This document shows positions 61,438 through 64,000 of a stretch of 64,000 nt of DNA, in pieces. The DNA is from Clostridium pasteurianum. GTDB taxonomy: Bacteria > Bacillota > Clostridia > Clostridiales > Clostridiaceae. Positions within the stretch are counted from its first letter, which is position 1. Each line of letters opens with the position of its first letter. Location of the stretch: contig NZ_MCGV01000001.1 in NCBI RefSeq assembly GCF_001705235.1, positions 1 to 64,000 of the forward strand, written 5' to 3'. The notes beneath the pieces were generated by a model. The model was given only the letters and a program-made list of their open reading frames with translations. It ran no database searches and was not told the DNA's origin. A program made the position numbers and the translations under genes.

Positions 61438-62109
61438 TTATTTAGACATCTCCTGAACCTTATCAAGCTCTTTACTGTTGTCTTTGTAAATATTAATTAA
61501 ATCTTTGTAATCTTCTTCAGCAGCATCAATTTCAGGCGAATTATTACCCTTTAATTTCTCATCTATATAATTTATTTCATGATTTAATCCATCAATAAAT
61601 ACCTGGTACTCCTTTATAACATTGTTCTTATAATTATTAGTTTCTGTAGAAGAATTCACACCTTGAAGCTTTCCTAATTCATTACTGCTCTTTTTCTTAT
61701 AATCCTGTAAATCATCAAGGTAATCATTTATTCCTAAATCTTTTTTATTGAAAGAATCAGTTTTCTTATTTTTCTCAACGACTCTATTCATGATTTTGGT
61801 TTCATATGGATTTAATTTATTAACACTGTCTTTAATATACTGTTTATTTACTACATCTGGACTTGCTATTTCCACTGAATTAAGGTGTTTTAGATTCTCC
61901 CTACTAACACTTTTACTATGCGCATACATAATTATTGATACAATAACAAACATAATACAAATACCAATGAAGCCAGCAGTTAAGATTTTCTTATTTCTAA
62001 ATTTATTACCGGTGAAAAATTTATGTTCATCTCCTTCTGATCCCCCGATATCTATTTTAGGTATTTTCCTTTCTTTAGTTTTTTCTTCTTCGATTTCATC
62101 ATCAAACAT
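61438..62109 (-). CDS. Single-pass membrane protein with coiled coil
   Basis: A 223-residue protein. A charged N-terminal ~40 residues is followed by one transmembrane helix (ILTAGFIGICIMFVIVSIIM) and a ~155-residue extracytoplasmic, lysine/asparagine-rich coiled coil. It has no enzymatic motif. Position and topology suit a conjugation apparatus component, but family membership is not established. Confidence 0.55.
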   Translation of the reverse strand: MFDDEIEEEKTKERKIPKIDIGGSEGDEHKFFTGNKFRNKKILTAGFIGICIMFVIVSIIMYAHSKSVSRENLKHLNSVEIASPDVVNKQYIKDSVNKLNPYETKIMNRVVEKNKKTDSFNKKDLGINDYLDDLQDYKKKSSNELGKLQGVNSSTETNNYKNNVIKEYQVFIDGLNHEINYIDEKLKGNNSPEIDAAEEDYKDLINIYKDNSKELDKVQEMSK

Positions 62110-62155
62110 ATTATATTTCTCCTCTCAAATTTCAAAAATTCTTTACATAAAAAAA

Positions 62156-62183
62156 GCAGCTACTTAAATTAATAAGTAACTGC
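62156..62183 (-). terminator. Intrinsic terminator
   Basis: Stem GCAGTTACTTA / TAAGTAGCTGC on the minus strand followed by a run of T. It ends the 62200-62403 gene. Confidence 0.75.
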
Positions 62184-62199
62184 CTTTGACAATTTCTAT

Positions 62200-62403
62200 T
62201 TATTTTATTAAAAATTTATTTCTTTCTTTTTCACTCAATTGATATGGCTTAACACCTTTTTTCTTACTGTATTCTATTAAACCTCTTAAATTAAATTTAG
62301 GCACTGTTGCATCTGGATCTGTAAAACATCCTTTGCCTGTTTCATTATATACTATTTCATCTATATCTATAGATGGATCTATTTTCTTAGAACATAATTC
62401 CAT
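62200..62403 (-). CDS. Small unknown protein
   Basis: A 67-residue acidic protein with AAGGAGGG before its ATG. A central CFTDPDATVPKFNL stretch and KKGVKPYQLSEKE follow. No family recognised. Part of the short-gene string of the element. Confidence 0.6.
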   Translation of the reverse strand: MELCSKKIDPSIDIDEIVYNETGKGCFTDPDATVPKFNLRGLIEYSKKKGVKPYQLSEKERNKFLIK

Positions 62404-62416
62404 TATAAATCCCTCC

Positions 62417-62626
62417 TTATTCGTATCTATTTAAAATAAACATGGCTGCCTCGGTATCAATAAACATTCTTCTATTAAAACCAGTTGGTACAGCGTGAAA
62501 TGCTTCTTCATAATATTTAATTAAATTAGTTTTGGCATCTAAATAAACAAATCCTCCATACTTGCGTTTAAAGCTTTCTTCACAGGCTATTGCAAATAAC
62601 AAGTTTATTATTTCAATATTAACCAA
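62417..62626 (-). CDS. Small unknown protein
   Basis: A 69-residue protein starting at TTG (62626) with only a weak Shine-Dalgarno. It lies 20 bp after the DUF2786 gene and 13 bp before the next, so it is probably real and translationally linked. No family recognised. Confidence 0.45.
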   Translation of the reverse strand: MVNIEIINLLFAIACEESFKRKYGGFVYLDAKTNLIKYYEEAFHAVPTGFNRRMFIDTEAAMFILNRYE

Positions 62627-62646
62627 ATTCCAAAATAAAAATTATT

Positions 62647-63339
62647 CTATCTTCCTATATGAATAACATCTTCCTTTTCACCTTCAGTAATTCTATCTGA
62701 CACACTAAATTTCTTGCCATCCTCACAGCCTTTATAATAAACATCACTGTGTCCTTTATATTTAGTGCTCATATTCACCTTCTTATTAAACTTTATTTTC
62801 TCATGTGCCTCAACAACTTCTTTATCTTTAACCAGTACAAGTCCCCATTCCTGATTATTTCTTTTCTGTTCCTCAAACTTCTCTTGAAGTCCATATATAA
62901 AACCTAAAGCATAATCATTTTCAATACCTCTAGTCCTATATCCATTCTTTGAATACTGATATTTTAATTTTTTGACTACACTATATATGGAATCTACCGC
63001 ATAATTTAAAACTAAATTACAGACTATAACATCCTCTTCTCTACCAAAGAAAACTATAGTATTAGTTCCTCTTGTTTTAAAGTAACGATAGCATCCAAAA
63101 TTATCTGAAATAACTCCTGCAAGTTGAGCTTTCCATTTAGCTTTAGTAAATGTAACGTCCGTAGTCTTTTCTTGTATTTTACTATTATATCTCTTATATT
63201 CTTTTACTTCTTTAATTGACAATTTATATTTTGCAAGAAGTTCTTGAGCCTTAAGCATAGCAACTTCTGCTTCATGTTCGTTACTACTTTCACTCAAACT
63301 CAAAAGTTTCTGTATTTTTTCAATTATTTTAGTGTCCAT
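62647..63339 (-). CDS. DUF2786 protein
   Basis: A 230-residue protein. The N-terminal ~40 residues, IQKLLSLSESSNEHEAEVAMLKAQELLAKY, are the DUF2786 signature. The remaining ~190 residues contain FGCYRYFKTRGTNTIVFFGRE and GFIYGLQEKFEEQ. DUF2786 genes accompany phages and plasmids and are thought to act on replication or host interaction. Upstream is the terminator at 63360. Confidence 0.75.
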   Translation of the reverse strand: MDTKIIEKIQKLLSLSESSNEHEAEVAMLKAQELLAKYKLSIKEVKEYKRYNSKIQEKTTDVTFTKAKWKAQLAGVISDNFGCYRYFKTRGTNTIVFFGREEDVIVCNLVLNYAVDSIYSVVKKLKYQYSKNGYRTRGIENDYALGFIYGLQEKFEEQKRNNQEWGLVLVKDKEVVEAHEKIKFNKKVNMSTKYKGHSDVYYKGCEDGKKFSVSDRITEGEKEDVIHIGR

Positions 63340-63359
63340 ATTGCCCTCCTATAAAAAAA

Positions 63360-63393
63360 GCGACTATCTTCTCAATTTTATACCGATAGCCGC
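63360..63393 (-). terminator. Intrinsic terminator
   Basis: Stem GCGGCTATC / GATAGTCGC on the minus strand followed by a run of T, ending the 63543-63833 gene. Confidence 0.8.
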
Positions 63394-63542
63394 TTTTATA
63401 TTAACATATTCTCTTTTTTTATCCTATACATAATCTTATATTTTGCTTTAATAAGCAGCCAACCTAATAATAATTTTAGCCAGCTGCTTTCTATACTTTT
63501 ATATTTTCCTTTAAAACTATCTCTCATATTTTTGCTATAAAA

Positions 63543-63833
63543 CTAAATTCTTATTTTTAAATATCCTAAATGGTTATTAGAAGCATTATTTATCCAATAC
63601 TTTCTAACCAATGCATAGGCATCATATCTACTTGCAAATTTTCCTTTATGCTTTTTTCCCATAACTGAATACTCAATATCAAGTTCATAACTTTTATCAG
63701 TAATAATTTGTTTAAACGGTGCTAATGTAGCTACTTTGCAAATAACTATTTCATCATCTTCTTTTATAACAAACCATTCATAATATCCAAATGAACATTC
63801 TTCATAAAACGGGATATCACTTTTAGTCAACAT
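63543..63833 (-). CDS. Small unknown protein
   Basis: A 96-residue protein with GGAGG before the ATG. It is strand-rich, with a KGKFASRYDAYALVRKYWI stretch, and no domain is recognised. It ends in the terminator at 63360. Confidence 0.6.
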   Translation of the reverse strand: MLTKSDIPFYEECSFGYYEWFVIKEDDEIVICKVATLAPFKQIITDKSYELDIEYSVMGKKHKGKFASRYDAYALVRKYWINNASNNHLGYLKIRI

Positions 63834-63912
63834 ATGTTTACCTCCAAAATAAAAAAGATCAGCTTATTAAAAGTTAACCCTCATTACCATTTTTATTATT
63901 CATCCTCTACCT

Positions 63913-64000
63913 TTAAGCTCCACAATTCTTTTTAAAATATTTTTCTGCTTCCTCTGGTGTATCAAATATCATAGGTAAAGAATAAATTACCGTGTCTGCT
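63913..64000 (-). CDS. C-terminal end of a gene cut by the window edge
   Basis: The last ~28 codons, ADTVIYSLPMIFDTPEEAEK... followed by YFKKNCGA and TAA. The DTPEEAEKYFKK segment looks like a short helix. Too little for a family call. Confidence 0.5.
   Translation of the reverse strand, partial: ADTVIYSLPMIFDTPEEAEKYFKKNCGA

Overview
The window is very AT-rich DNA from a Firmicute, most likely a Clostridium (sensu stricto). The support is AT-biased codon use, strong AGGAGG-type ribosome binding sites with frequent TTG and GTG starts, a Spo0E-type phosphatase, a clostridial type III-A CRISPR locus and an RRNPP peptide-signalling pair. Almost everything is on the minus strand. I had the sequence only, so family names come from motifs and remembered family features, not from searches.

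Region 1 (1-25308, minus; it runs off the left edge) is one long gene cluster that looks like an unusual thiotemplated natural-product pathway. It has three free-standing acyl carrier proteins, two free-standing AMP-forming ligases and two large transglutaminase-like proteins, each next to a carrier protein. It also has three cobalamin-type radical SAM proteins, a U32 (UbiU/UbiV-like) iron-sulfur protein, a SAM methyltransferase, a FAD amine oxidase, a DegT-type PLP enzyme and two degenerate oxidoreductases. An ABC-2 exporter and a UvrA-like protein lacking the UvrB-binding region complete it. There is no modular NRPS or PKS. Two paralogues of an unrecognised family bracket the visible cluster. 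The UvrA-like gene suggests self-protection against a DNA-binding or DNA-damaging product. Upstream lies a divergent promoter region (25309-25750) duplicated in tandem, each copy carrying a 30-bp near-palindrome, and then a plus-strand DUF362/ferredoxin gene and a degenerate glutamate-5-kinase-like gene.

Region 2 (27870-33255, minus) holds larB, larE and larC for the nickel-pincer cofactor and an ECF-type nickel transporter (NikO, NikQ, NikMN). No larA is visible. Region 3 (33256-36371) is a graveyard of IS200/IS605- and IS3-type transposase relics, a broken hicA/hicB pair and a broken CHC2 primase-like gene, followed by an intact spo0E-like gene.

Region 4 (36411-50103) is defence. Two CRISPR arrays, arranged as a tandem duplication of terminal repeat, array and leader, sit downstream of cas6-csm5-csm4-csm3-csm2-cas10. 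No cas1, cas2 or csm6 is present. A three-gene ABC-3C-type system (nuclease-like protein, middle component, Rad50-like ATPase) lies next to it. Most spacers read as sense coding sequence on the plus strand, so minus-strand crRNAs would be antisense to mRNA, as type III RNA targeting requires.

Region 5 (50530-64000) starts with an RRNPP quorum-sensing regulator and its 40-residue peptide on the plus strand. A minus-strand conjugation or plasmid module follows: VirD4-like coupling protein, topoisomerase III, S1-domain protein, DUF2786 protein, DUF3883-like protein, an HNH protein and several small unknowns. This is part of an integrative conjugative element or a conjugative plasmid.
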